Below are positions 18,479-26,903 of a stretch of DNA of 64,000 nt, piece after piece. Position 1 is the first letter of the stretch. The number at the start of each line of letters is the position of its first letter. A model generated the notes under the pieces. It did no database searches, was not told the DNA's origin, and saw nothing but the letters and a program-made list of their open reading frames with translations. Origin of the DNA: Streptomyces anulatus (GTDB lineage: Bacteria > Actinomycetota > Actinomycetes > Streptomycetales > Streptomycetaceae); contig NZ_JOEZ01000001.1 in the NCBI RefSeq assembly GCF_000721175.1, positions 1-64,000 on the forward strand, given 5' to 3'. Both the position numbers and the translations under genes were made by a program.

Positions 18479-20815
18479 TTAGCCTTCGGACACCGGGCCG
18501 CCGGGGGCGGCGACCGAGCCCGTGAATCCTCCTTGTGTCGTGAAGTAGAGGACGCCGCCCAGGCAGAGCGGCTCGGCGAGCGGGCCGAGGTCCGGGTGCA
18601 GACCCGCGGGTGTGGGCAGGCGTACGGACCCGGAGGCAGAACCGTCGGTGATATCGAGCGTCCGTACCTCACCGCGTCCCACGGCGAACACGCGGTCGCC
18701 GGCGAGCGCGAGGCCGCCGGTCGCGGCCGGTGCGGGTCGGTCCCAGAGGGGCTTGCCCGTGCGCCAGTCGAAACCCTTCAGGCGACCGCTCGTATCCCGT
18801 AGGACGAGGACGTCGCGCTCGCCCGCCACCGGCGCTGCGGCGGGGGCGACCGAGGGGGCCAGGGTCCGCCGGGTCGCGAGTGTCGCCGGGGCGAGAAGGA
18901 GGACACCGCGGCGCCGGGTCGACCAGCACAGCAGTGTGTCGTCGTGCGCGAGCAGACCGGAGCAGTCGACATCCTCCAGGATTCGGGGCTCGGGCACCGC
19001 TTCGGTGGTGTCCAGAGCGGCCAACGATCCGTCGGCCAGGGGCAGATAGACCCGCTCGCCGTGGACGATCAAGGGACCGTTCGCGTCCGGAAGGTAGCCC
19101 GACCACTCCTGGACGCCGTCCCTCGTGCGCAGCGCCTTCACCTCGACGAGTTCGGCATCGGAGGTCGCCTGGTCGTCGATGTTCGCCACATACAGTCTGC
19201 CGGCGGCGTAGGTGAGCGCGCGCAGCCCCGTGAAACCCATGCGCTGGTAACGCCACTTGACCAGGCCGGTCGCCGCGTCCACCGCGCTGACGCCGGCCTG
19301 TGCGGGCACGAAGAACAGGGTTCCGTCCGTGACGGGGGCGATGGCCGGATCGCCCGGCGGTGTCTCCGGGAAGTTGTCGTCGTTCGTCCTGGTCTCGTCG
19401 AAACCCTCCGTACGCCACTTCTCCTCTCCGGTGGCAAGATCGAGGGCTCGGGCCGCGCCGTGACCGTCGCCGCAGACGAGCAGTCCGGCACCGGCGGCGC
19501 AACCGCCGGTCCTTCCCGTGCCCTTGACACTGTGGGCCCAGGGGCGCCATCCGTCGGGGCGCTGTGCCGTGTCGAGTGCGGCGGCGGTGAACTCGCCGCT
19601 GTGCGCGGCGTCGGCGTCCGGAACGGCGAGCGGGCCGGGCTGGTTCTGCCTCGGCCTGTCTTCCGCCCCACGAGCCCGGGCGCGTGTGCTGTCGTCGGGC
19701 AGCACCACGGCCAGCGCGACGGCGAGCGCGGTGACCACGGCCGCGACCCCCGCGATCCATGGCCAACGGCTTCGCGTGGCGGGAGGTGCCGAAGGCCGCG
19801 GCACGGCATGCCCGGAGACCGCCGTCGGCGAGGGCGGCGGCAGAAGGGGCGGGGCAGGGACGGCGGCGGAGGTCGCCGCCTGCTCCAACGGGACGGTGCC
19901 CGCCACCTGTTCGCACCGCTCCGCGGCTTCTCGGTGGGCGGCGAGGAGGGAGAGAAGGGGTGCGGGCCAGCGCGGCTCGCCGGGGGCGGTGATGGACAGC
20001 TCCGCCGCCAGTTCCGCGGCCGTGGGGCGCGCTGCCGGGTCGGGTCGGAGGCATTGGGTGACCACGTCGCGCAGCGGCGGTGGCAGCGCCGACAGGTCCG
20101 CCGCGCCGGACGCGATGCGGTACAGCACCGATGCCGGTTCCTCGTCGTCGAAGGGACCACGGCCCGTCGCGGCGAAGCACAGGACCGCGCCCAGGCAGAA
20201 CACGTCCGAGGCGGGCACCTGTCCGTCGCCGCTGGTCAGAAGCTCAGGTGACATGTAGCCCGGCGTGCCGACCAGCAGGCCCGTCGCAGTGAGGGCCGTC
20301 GCGTCGAAGGCCTGCGCGATGCCGAAGTCGATCAGGCGCGGTCCGTCCGCGGTGAGCAGCACGTTGCCAGGTTTGAGGTCGCGGTGCAGGACTCGCGCGG
20401 CGTGCACCGCGTCGAGCGCCCGGGCGAGCCCCATCCCCAGGTTCCGTACGGCGGGGACCGGCAGCGGGCCGCAGCGGGCCACCGCTTCGCCCAGCGCGGG
20501 CCCGGCGACGTACTCCGTCGCCAACCAGGGGACCTGGGCGTCGGCGTCGCCGTCGAGGAGGGCGGCGGTGTACGGCCCCGTGACCGCACGCGCGGCCTGG
20601 ATCTCGCGGCGGAAGCGGATCCGGAAGTCGACGTCGGTGTCGGTCTCGTCAGCCGGCGCCTTCACGGTCTTCACGGCTACGAGCGGGCCGGCCACCACTC
20701 CGCCCGCGACTTCCCGGCGCGCCAGGAACACCTCGCCCATCCCGCCCGCGCCGATCCGGCCGATGAGCCGGTACGGACCGATGCGACGGATCGGTCCCTG
20801 CCAGGGGGTCAGCAT
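18479..20815 (-). CDS. Ser/Thr protein kinase with transmembrane helix and PQQ-type beta-propeller
   Basis: 778 residues. Hanks-type kinase domain 12-270: Gly loop GAGGMGEV, Lys49 (VAVKTVK), catalytic HRDLKPGN (144-151), DFG 163-165, activation segment GTPGYMSPE. A Pro-rich juxtamembrane region leads to one helix at 351-373. The extracellular part (about 400-778) has PQQ/WD-like repeats (LDLATGEEKWRTEG, VDAATGLVKWRYQ, DWRTGKPLWDRP) forming a propeller that probably senses a ligand or cell-wall component. Paralogous to the next kinase 28 bases upstream on the same strand, suggesting tandem duplication and co-expression. Confidence 0.88.
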   Translation of the reverse strand: MLTPWQGPIRRIGPYRLIGRIGAGGMGEVFLARREVAGGVVAGPLVAVKTVKAPADETDTDVDFRIRFRREIQAARAVTGPYTAALLDGDADAQVPWLATEYVAGPALGEAVARCGPLPVPAVRNLGMGLARALDAVHAARVLHRDLKPGNVLLTADGPRLIDFGIAQAFDATALTATGLLVGTPGYMSPELLTSGDGQVPASDVFCLGAVLCFAATGRGPFDDEEPASVLYRIASGAADLSALPPPLRDVVTQCLRPDPAARPTAAELAAELSITAPGEPRWPAPLLSLLAAHREAAERCEQVAGTVPLEQAATSAAVPAPPLLPPPSPTAVSGHAVPRPSAPPATRSRWPWIAGVAAVVTALAVALAVVLPDDSTRARARGAEDRPRQNQPGPLAVPDADAAHSGEFTAAALDTAQRPDGWRPWAHSVKGTGRTGGCAAGAGLLVCGDGHGAARALDLATGEEKWRTEGFDETRTNDDNFPETPPGDPAIAPVTDGTLFFVPAQAGVSAVDAATGLVKWRYQRMGFTGLRALTYAAGRLYVANIDDQATSDAELVEVKALRTRDGVQEWSGYLPDANGPLIVHGERVYLPLADGSLAALDTTEAVPEPRILEDVDCSGLLAHDDTLLCWSTRRRGVLLLAPATLATRRTLAPSVAPAAAPVAGERDVLVLRDTSGRLKGFDWRTGKPLWDRPAPAATGGLALAGDRVFAVGRGEVRTLDITDGSASGSVRLPTPAGLHPDLGPLAEPLCLGGVLYFTTQGGFTGSVAAPGGPVSEG

Positions 20816-20843
20816 GGCAGGGCCTTCGGAGTGCGCCGGTCGC

Positions 20844-23390
20844 TCACGGCAGCTTCACCGAGGAGATCGTGCCGCGGTCGAAGACCACGTGGACCACACC
20901 TCCCAGCATCAGGACCTGCGGCGGCCGGATCTGGTCCCGGATGACGATTCCGTTCCCGTCGTCCGGGGACTCGCTGCGGTCACCGGGTGCACCGGGCAGC
21001 GGGATGACCCGCTGCTTCCCGAGGCGCCCGCTCTTCCTGTCCAGCGACGCCACGTAGAGGGAGTGGTTGTCGGCGTACACCGCCTGCCCGTGGGACAGCA
21101 GCGGGGCGGACACACTCGGCCCGGTCACGGGGGACTGCAGTGTCTGCGTCTGCTCGCCGGTACGCAGATCCGTCAGAACGATGAGGCCGGTGTCGCTGCC
21201 GTCGTCGCTGCGTCGGGCGAGGGAGTGCGTACGGTCGGTCGCCGTCACGGTGACATCGGCACGCGTGGTCTTCTGGTCGAGCAGGTACGCGTAGTGGCCC
21301 GCGGGCTTGAGGGTGCGCGGCGCGTAGCGGTCGATCCGGATCTCGGCCTTCCCCCCGTCCGGGCCCGACTGCTCCTCGGTCACCCTGCTGTCGCACTGGA
21401 TCATGCCGCCGCCGGAGGACACGGTGCGGCAGCCGGTGGCCGTACTGGGCGAAGCGCGGCCGAGGACGACTCCCTTCCGGGCATCGACCGCGACGAGCCC
21501 GTCGGGCGTGTGCGCGTAGACCACGCCGTCGATCAGAGCCCGGGCCGCGTACCTGCCCCCCTCGGCTTCGCTCGGACTGTCGTTATCGTCGAGACTCAGG
21601 TCCCAGCGGGTGCTTCCGTCGGCGACGTCGTATGCGCGGAGGGAGGCGCCGTGCGGATCCTCGCTGAACGCCTTGCCCTCCACGGTGGCGATGACCGTGT
21701 CATCCGCCAACAGGGGCTGTGCACTGAACTTTCCTCGGCCCGACGGCGGCTGTGCCCGCCATCGCACGTCACCGGTGCGCGAGTCACGCAGCTGCATTTC
21801 GCCGTCCGACGCGATCAGGGCGTGTCCTCCTCTCACTTGTGGAGGAAGCGAGTCACCCGGCATGAACAGAGTGCCGCTGCCGGGCCCCAGATAGGCCTCG
21901 TCGAGGCCGTCCTCGGTGGCGGACGGGCTGCTCGCCCACAGCCGATGCCCGTCGGCCGTCGACACCGCCTCGTACGTGCCGTCGGTCAGCAGGCAGACAA
22001 GGGCCTGGGTGTCCGCGGAGCAGTTCATGCGCGCTTTGCTCAGCCGCCCCTGCCAGGGCTTCCAGCCGGGGGCCCGCTGCGCGTCGAACTGCGGTACGTA
22101 GCCGCTGCGATCGACGGTGCCGGACGCGTCGACTCCTGCCTGGGCAACGAGTTGGGCGGGCGTCAGCGTCGTCGTCGGGGCCGGCGCCGCACCGCCGGCC
22201 CCGGACCGGTTCCCGTCGTCCGTGCCACGCGCCACCAGATACCCACCCACACCCGCCCCGGCGACAGCCACCGCCGCGACCACGGCGAGCGCCCGGAGCC
22301 GCCCCGGGCGTCGGCGTACCGGGTGCGCGGCGGGCGCCGGCGGTGTGCGGCCCATCGTCGGGAACTGGTGCGGAGCCAGGGTGCCCCTGCCGGGCGGCCC
22401 TGCGGCGCACGGCTCCTGGGCGGTGGGGGGATTCGGCAGCGGCAGCAGAGGAGCCCCCGTCGCGCACAGCGCTGCCACGTCCCGGTGCTCGTCCTCGATG
22501 TCCTTGGCCACCGGGGCCGGCCAGACCACCCCCGGGGCGTTCCCTTCCTCGCCGTGCGCCGCGCGCAGTGCCGCGAACCCCTCCACGAGCTCGTCCGCGG
22601 TCGGTCTCGACGCCGGGTCCTTCGTCAGGGCTGCTGTGACCAGCGGCACCAACTCGTCGGGAAGCCCGTCGAGTGGGGCGTCGGCCTCCGCCACGCGGTA
22701 GAGCACGGCCGCGACCGGCCCGCTTCCGAACAGATCCCGGCCCGTGGCGGCGTACGCCAGGACCGAGGCCAGGCAGAACACGTCGGAGGCCGCCACCACG
22801 TGCCGCCCACCGGCTATGTGCTCCGGCGACATGTAGCCGGGCGTGCCGATCATGTGTCCTGTCGACGTCAGGGCCGTGGCGGTGCTGGTGCGGGCCACGC
22901 CGAAGTCGATCAGCCGCGGCCCGTCCGCGGCGAGCAGCACGTTCGCCGGTTTCAGGTCACGGTGCGTCGCGCCCGCGGCGTGCACCGCCACCAGTGCGCG
23001 GGCCATGCCCTCGCCCAGCCGGACAAGTGCCTCGCGCGGCAGCGGGCCGTGCCGCCCGACTGCTTGGGCCAGGGTCGGTCCGGTCACGAACTCGGTTGCC
23101 AGCCAGGGCGGTTCATCGGACACGTCACAGTCGGTGAGACGCGCCACGTAGCGGCTGGTCACCGATGCCGCGATCGCCGCCTCCCGTGCGAAGCGCCGCA
23201 GATATTCCGCGTCCCGGGCCACCTCGTTGCGGATCACCTTCATGGCCACGAGGTCCGTCGGCCCGTATCCGGCGCCGAGGCGCTCCGGTCGCGCCAGGAA
23301 GACCTCTCCCATGCCTCCCGCGCCCAGACGGGCCAGCGTCACGTACGGTCCGACAGCGCGCGGCGACGTCCCCCGTAGTTGCCCGAGCAT
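20844..23390 (-). CDS. Ser/Thr protein kinase with transmembrane helix and beta-propeller (paralogue)
   Basis: 848 residues from the ATG at 23390, chosen for its GGAGG nine bases upstream; upstream in-frame codons look non-coding. Kinase domain 13-275: GAGGMGEV, Lys51 (VAMKVIR), HRDLKPAN 143-150, DFG 162-164, GTPGYMSPE. Helix at about 365-386, then a sensor region with PQQ/propeller strands (STADGHRLWAS, DSRTGDVRWRAQ, DVADGSTRWDL). Same architecture as the downstream kinase but with diverged sensor repeats, so the pair may read different signals through similar kinases. Targets unknown. Confidence 0.88.
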   Translation of the reverse strand: MLGQLRGTSPRAVGPYVTLARLGAGGMGEVFLARPERLGAGYGPTDLVAMKVIRNEVARDAEYLRRFAREAAIAASVTSRYVARLTDCDVSDEPPWLATEFVTGPTLAQAVGRHGPLPREALVRLGEGMARALVAVHAAGATHRDLKPANVLLAADGPRLIDFGVARTSTATALTSTGHMIGTPGYMSPEHIAGGRHVVAASDVFCLASVLAYAATGRDLFGSGPVAAVLYRVAEADAPLDGLPDELVPLVTAALTKDPASRPTADELVEGFAALRAAHGEEGNAPGVVWPAPVAKDIEDEHRDVAALCATGAPLLPLPNPPTAQEPCAAGPPGRGTLAPHQFPTMGRTPPAPAAHPVRRRPGRLRALAVVAAVAVAGAGVGGYLVARGTDDGNRSGAGGAAPAPTTTLTPAQLVAQAGVDASGTVDRSGYVPQFDAQRAPGWKPWQGRLSKARMNCSADTQALVCLLTDGTYEAVSTADGHRLWASSPSATEDGLDEAYLGPGSGTLFMPGDSLPPQVRGGHALIASDGEMQLRDSRTGDVRWRAQPPSGRGKFSAQPLLADDTVIATVEGKAFSEDPHGASLRAYDVADGSTRWDLSLDDNDSPSEAEGGRYAARALIDGVVYAHTPDGLVAVDARKGVVLGRASPSTATGCRTVSSGGGMIQCDSRVTEEQSGPDGGKAEIRIDRYAPRTLKPAGHYAYLLDQKTTRADVTVTATDRTHSLARRSDDGSDTGLIVLTDLRTGEQTQTLQSPVTGPSVSAPLLSHGQAVYADNHSLYVASLDRKSGRLGKQRVIPLPGAPGDRSESPDDGNGIVIRDQIRPPQVLMLGGVVHVVFDRGTISSVKLP

Positions 23391-23710
23391 GCGGCGCCCC
23401 CTCCAAATCCCCCGACCACCAAGCGCGTTCCCCAGTCTGGCACGCTCCTGAGCATGGCGGTTCCGGGTGGTGGACGTCGGTGACCACGGTGCGCGGCGCA
23501 TCCCGGCTCCCGGCCGCCCACTGCCTTCGATCGCCGGTGAACCGGTGACCCGGCACGGGTAGAACTCGCGTGCGGTGCCGAGCGGCCGTGGTGCGGAACG
23601 AGCGTGGACGGGCTGGTACGAGTGCGGACGGGCCGGCAGCAGCAGGGCGGGTCCGGCGCGCGACCGGCCCGGGGTCAGCTCGTCGGACCGGGACGGCGGC
23701 AGGGCGCTCG

Positions 23711-23863
23711 TGGTCGGTTGGCCGAGGGACCGTGCAGGCGCATGCCGGCCCGGTGCTCGCGAAGTCGGGCGTACGCAACCGGGTGGAGGCGGCCATCTCC
23801 TCGTACGAGGCCGGCCTGGTCCCGCCGGGCCAGCGCTGGCTCAGTACCAGGGGCAGTATTTGA
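23711..23863 (+). pseudogene. LuxR-family C-terminal HTH remnant
   Basis: The frame reads VGRGTVQAHAGPVLAKSGVR then NRVEAAISSYEAGLV before a stop at 23863. This matches the second half of a LuxR/NarL DNA-binding domain (GTVKTHVxRVLxKLGLRDRVQAVxxAYExGLV). The preceding ETEVL helix and any receiver domain are absent or frame-disrupted, so only the tail of a response regulator remains. Its stop overlaps the tetR promoter. The remainder of 23391-23710 shows nothing else recognisable. Confidence 0.65.
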
Positions 23864-23889
23864 CTGATCGTTTCAGTATCGCCTAGAGT
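23857..23889 (+). promoter_or_regulatory. Promoter and inverted-repeat operator of the TetR gene
   Basis: TTGACT (23860-23865) and TAGAGT (23884-23889) with 18 bp between; transcription would start at or next to GTG 23896, so the mRNA is probably leaderless. Within it ACTGATCGTTTCAGT (23863-23877) is an inverted repeat (ACTGA...TCAGT), and the 22 bases 23857-23878 recur in reverse orientation at 24544-24565 with 17 matches. This is a likely TetR autoregulatory site. Confidence 0.65.
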
Positions 23890-23895
23890 TCGAAC

Positions 23896-24480
23896 GTGGC
23901 CAGGACCAAGGAATTCGACCCGGAAGCCGCACTGCAGTCAGCCCTTGAGCTGTTCTGGCAGCGCGGCTACGAGGCGACCTCGATGGCGGACCTCGTCGAG
24001 CACCTCGGCATCGGGCGCGCCAGCATCTACGCCACCTTCGGCAACAAGCACGAGCTGTACCTGAAGGCGCTGGACCGGTACAGCGAGAACGGCGACTCGG
24101 GCCTGCTGCGCGAACTGTCCCAGCCGGGTCCCGCGCTGCCCGCCGTTCGCGGGATCGTGCGGCGGTTCGCGGCCGAGGCGAACGCCGACGACCGTCGCGC
24201 GAAAGGGTGCTTCGTCACCAACACGGCCGCAGAGCTGGGCCCGCACGACCCGGCGGCGGCCCGCCGGGTCGAAGCGAGCTGGGACCACATCGAGACTCTG
24301 CTGCGTTCGGCACTGGTACGGGCCCAGGCGCAGGGCGAGCTGGGCGCGGACCGTGATCCGCGCGCGCTCGCACGGATGCTCCTGGTGCTGATGCAGGGCC
24401 TGCGGGTCGTGGGCAAGGCGTCGGACGACCCGGGCCGGGTGCGGGACGCCGCCGAGCAGGCGCTGACCCTGCTCGACTGA
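23896..24480 (+). CDS. TetR family transcriptional regulator
   Basis: 194 residues. The N-terminal HTH is canonical: FDPEAALQSALELFWQRGYEATSMADLVEHLGIGRASIYATFGNKHELYLKAL, with the recognition helix at about 38-50. The C-terminal ligand domain includes AKGCFVTNTAAELG, a feature of TetR_C regulators that often control short-chain dehydrogenases and MFS pumps. It is followed by an MFS remnant and an intact SDR gene with a matching operator-like site between. GTG start with no RBS, consistent with leaderless translation. Probable repressor of itself and the SDR gene. Confidence 0.88.
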   Translation: MARTKEFDPEAALQSALELFWQRGYEATSMADLVEHLGIGRASIYATFGNKHELYLKALDRYSENGDSGLLRELSQPGPALPAVRGIVRRFAAEANADDRRAKGCFVTNTAAELGPHDPAAARRVEASWDHIETLLRSALVRAQAQGELGADRDPRALARMLLVLMQGLRVVGKASDDPGRVRDAAEQALTLLD

Positions 24481-24543
24481 ACGAATGGGCGAATGGGTGG
24501 CACCTCCCATGGGGCCCTAAGAGGGAGTGACTTCATGACCGCA

Positions 24544-24565
24544 TAACAGAACGTTCAGTCAAATA
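24544..24565 (-). promoter_or_regulatory. Second operator-like copy, upstream of the MFS/SDR unit
   Basis: TAACAGAACGTTCAGTCAAATA matches the reverse complement of the tetR operator (23857-23878) at 17 of 22 positions, with the core TCAGTCAAATA identical. It lies just after tetR and ahead of the former MFS-SDR operon, where a TetR repressor would control its partner genes. GAACGTTC inside it is a small palindrome. Confidence 0.55.
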
Positions 24566-24600
24566 TCGAGGGACCAAGGACCGACACGCAGAACTGGAAC

Positions 24601-24925
24601 ACCTCGACCGGGGCCACACCTGGTCCCGCGCCCGGCCCTGCCTTCGTGCTGCTCGGCGCCGGCGCCGCCTGGGGGGCCGCCGCCCTCGCGACCGACCGGG
24701 TGGAACCGCAGCGCACCGGACTCGCGGGCGGCGTCATGAGCACCAGCTGGGTCCGACCGCCGTCCTCGCCGCCCGATCGAAGGCCACCCGACAGACCCTC
24801 ACCCTCGCGGCTCCGGCATCACCTCACACGCCGCGACGGCGGTCGCTCTCGCCGTGGCCGCGTTCCTCACCACCCGTACCAAGCAACCGAGTAACCGCGT
24901 ACCGACCAGGGAGTCATCACCATGA
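24601..24925 (+). pseudogene. MFS transporter C-terminal remnant
   Basis: One frame encodes PAFVLLGAGAAWGAAALATD and VEPQRTGLAGGVMSTSW; further on, another frame encodes GSGITSHAATAVALAVAAF and LTTRTKQPSNRVPT, ending in TGA at 24923-24925 that overlaps the SDR ATG as ATGA. Together these are the last part of an MFS drug-efflux-type permease with internal frameshifting and loss of the first ten or so helices. The surviving ATGA overlap shows the pump was once co-translated with the SDR. Confidence 0.7.
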
Positions 24926-25686
24926 CCGCACGCTTCACCGGCAAGACCGTCCTCGTCACCGGCGCGGGCTCCGGTATCGGCCGGGCCGTCGCTCTCGCCT
25001 TCGCCGCCGAGGGCGCGTCGGTGGTCGCGGCCGGGCGTACCGCCGTGCCGCTCGACGAGACGGTCGCGCTGATCGAGAAGGAGGGCGGATCGGCAGCCGC
25101 GGTCACCGCGGACGTGACCCGGTCCGAGGACGTCAGGATGCTGGTCCGCCGCACCGTCGAACAGTTCGGCAGCCTCGATGTCGCCGTCAACAACGCGGGC
25201 GTGTTCAGGGGTGGCGCGCCCGTAGGTGACCTCCCCGAGGAGGACTGGCACACGCTGCTCGACGTCAACGTCACCGGTGTGTTCCTCTGCCTCCGGGCCG
25301 AAGTCGCCCGGATGCGCGAGCAGCCCACGGGCGGTGCGGTCGTCAACATCGCCTCCAACCTCGGCGCGCACAGCCGCATCCCGGGGCTGGCCGGCTACAT
25401 CGCCACCAAGGCGGCCGTCTCCGCCCTGACCCGGGCCGCCGCCCTGGACCACATCGCCGACGGGATCCGCATCAACGCCGTCAGCCCCGGCCCGTCCGCC
25501 ACCACCATGTCGCTGCTGCCGGGCGAGACCGACGCCGACCGCGCCGACCGGATGAAGGGCGCGTCGCCGCTGGGGCGGGTCTCCACCACCGCCGAGGTCG
25601 CGGCGGCCGTGCTGTACCTGGCCTCGCCGGATGCCGCTTCCGTGGTCGGCAGCGACCTGGTCATCGACGGCGGCGCATCCGCCTGA
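24922..25686 (+). CDS. Short-chain dehydrogenase/reductase (SDR)
   Basis: 254 residues, classical SDR length. NAD(P)-binding TGAGSGIG near 11-18, NNAGVF near 90-95, catalytic Ser in VVNIASNLG, Tyr-Lys as YIATKAA near 158-164, and VSPGPSATTM. A GRT near 37-39 after the second strand suggests NADP preference. Substrate unknown; typical partners are TetR-regulated carbonyl detoxification systems. AGGGAG RBS. Its former upstream partner, an MFS pump, is now a remnant, while the TetR gene and operator sites remain. Confidence 0.88.
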   Translation: MTARFTGKTVLVTGAGSGIGRAVALAFAAEGASVVAAGRTAVPLDETVALIEKEGGSAAAVTADVTRSEDVRMLVRRTVEQFGSLDVAVNNAGVFRGGAPVGDLPEEDWHTLLDVNVTGVFLCLRAEVARMREQPTGGAVVNIASNLGAHSRIPGLAGYIATKAAVSALTRAAALDHIADGIRINAVSPGPSATTMSLLPGETDADRADRMKGASPLGRVSTTAEVAAAVLYLASPDAASVVGSDLVIDGGASA

Positions 25687-25922
25687 CCTCCGGTCGCGGC
25701 CCTGGCCCCGCGCCTCGGTCGCGGCCCGGTCGCGGCCCCCGCCCCGCGCCTCGGCGCCGGCCGAGTGGAGCGCGCTCTGTCGTCGCTCCATGCCGAGAGC
25801 AGGCGCCCGCGCGTCGGCCCACCACTCGGGCCGGGCCCATGTCAGCCGCCGGACCCGGTCAGCCGTGCAGCCCTGAGCCGACACCCGGGTAGGCAGTGCG
25901 TCCCTGAACCGGACGACCCCGG

Positions 25923-26420
25923 TCAGCCGTGCAACGCGGTGCCGTAGGCGCTGTAGACGTACAGGGCGATCACACCCGCGACGCAGGCCATGATCACCCA
26001 TGAGCTGAACCCGGTGTGCCTCCCCCGGCCGTCTCGCCGCACGGACCTCCGGGGCCGACGAGGCCGCTCGGACCGGCGGGGCCGCTCGGGCCGCCCGGAC
26101 GCCCCCCGGCCCGGAGCCACCCCCACCGCATCGGCCGCCGCCTCGGCCAGCAGACGGCGGCAGGTCGCGGCGAGCTCACCCGTACCGGCGGAGAGGGGCA
26201 CCACGGCCTCCGAGCGCGCCGGAGCGGTGGTGCCCCCGTCGAGGATGCGCCCCGCGCGTACGAGAACCTCGCCCCGGCCGCCCGCCGGAGCGAGGCTGAT
26301 CCACCGCTCCACGTGCTCTCCCCGGATGACCATCCCGCCGGACCGCTCCCGGTACACCGTGTGTTCCCGCCACAACATGCCCGCCAACTCCTGTGCGGTG
26401 CTTCTCAGTTGTGCCCCCAC
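25923..26420 (-). CDS. Hypothetical protein with C-terminal membrane anchor
   Basis: 165 residues from GTG 26420, which has a GGGGGG Shine-Dalgarno-like run about 9 bases upstream. The first part (QLRSTAQELAGMLWREHTVY, then VIRGEHVERWISLAPAGGRGEVLVRAGRIL) looks like a small soluble alpha/beta domain. A low-complexity Arg/Pro/Gly linker (RPERPRRSERPRRPRRS) precedes a single helix, SSWVIMACVAGVIALYVYSA. No family recognised. The linker is encoded by GC-rich repeats. An upstream ATG at 26504 is possible but lacks an RBS. Confidence 0.6.
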   Translation of the reverse strand: MGAQLRSTAQELAGMLWREHTVYRERSGGMVIRGEHVERWISLAPAGGRGEVLVRAGRILDGGTTAPARSEAVVPLSAGTGELAATCRRLLAEAAADAVGVAPGRGASGRPERPRRSERPRRPRRSVRRDGRGRHTGFSSWVIMACVAGVIALYVYSAYGTALHG

Positions 26421-26560
26421 CAGCCATCCCCCCACCTCGCAGCGAATCGAACAAGCATCGCACTCTACTGGTGGCCGCAACTCTTGGTCCCGCACCCCCA
26501 TCACGTGGGACGCGTCTCAGCGGGACGGTCGTCGGAGTTGCCGTCGAAGACGGGGCAGTT

Positions 26561-26760
26561 GTGGACTTCGGGGTACTGGGTCCGCCGGCCGTGTGGCGGG
26601 CCGGTGTGCCGGTGTGCCGGGCACGCCGAAAGGGCGGCTGCTCCTGGCGGTCCTGCTGAGCCGGCCAGGCCGGCCGGTCACCGAAGACGCGCTGGTGGAG
26701 GCGGTCTGGGGCGAGGAGCAGCCGAAGGGCGCCGCGCCCCGCGAGTTCGCCACCAAGGGC
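26561..26760 (+). pseudogene. SARP/AfsR-type regulator N-terminal remnant (frameshifted)
   Basis: GTG 26561 begins VDFGVLGPPAVWRAGVPV, the classic start of SARP/AfsR winged-helix domains. The expected continuation GTPKGRLLLAVLLSRPGRPV, TEDALVEAVWGEEQPKGAAP appears in the next frame, so a frameshift falls near 26620. Beyond GAAP the homology ends. No BTAD or ATPase domain follows. A dead fragment of an antibiotic-regulator-type gene, unrelated in position to the intact SARP at 32.5 kb. Confidence 0.75.
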
Positions 26761-26903
26761 GCGTCGTACGAGACCTGGGCGCTGAGTGCCAGGAAGAGCG
26801 CGCCCGTCACGGGCGCCGAGTTCGACGAGGGCGACGCGTACAGCCACAGACCGGTCGTCCGGACCAGCCGGCGTCCCACGTCACCGGCACGGCCGGCCTT
26901 CGC

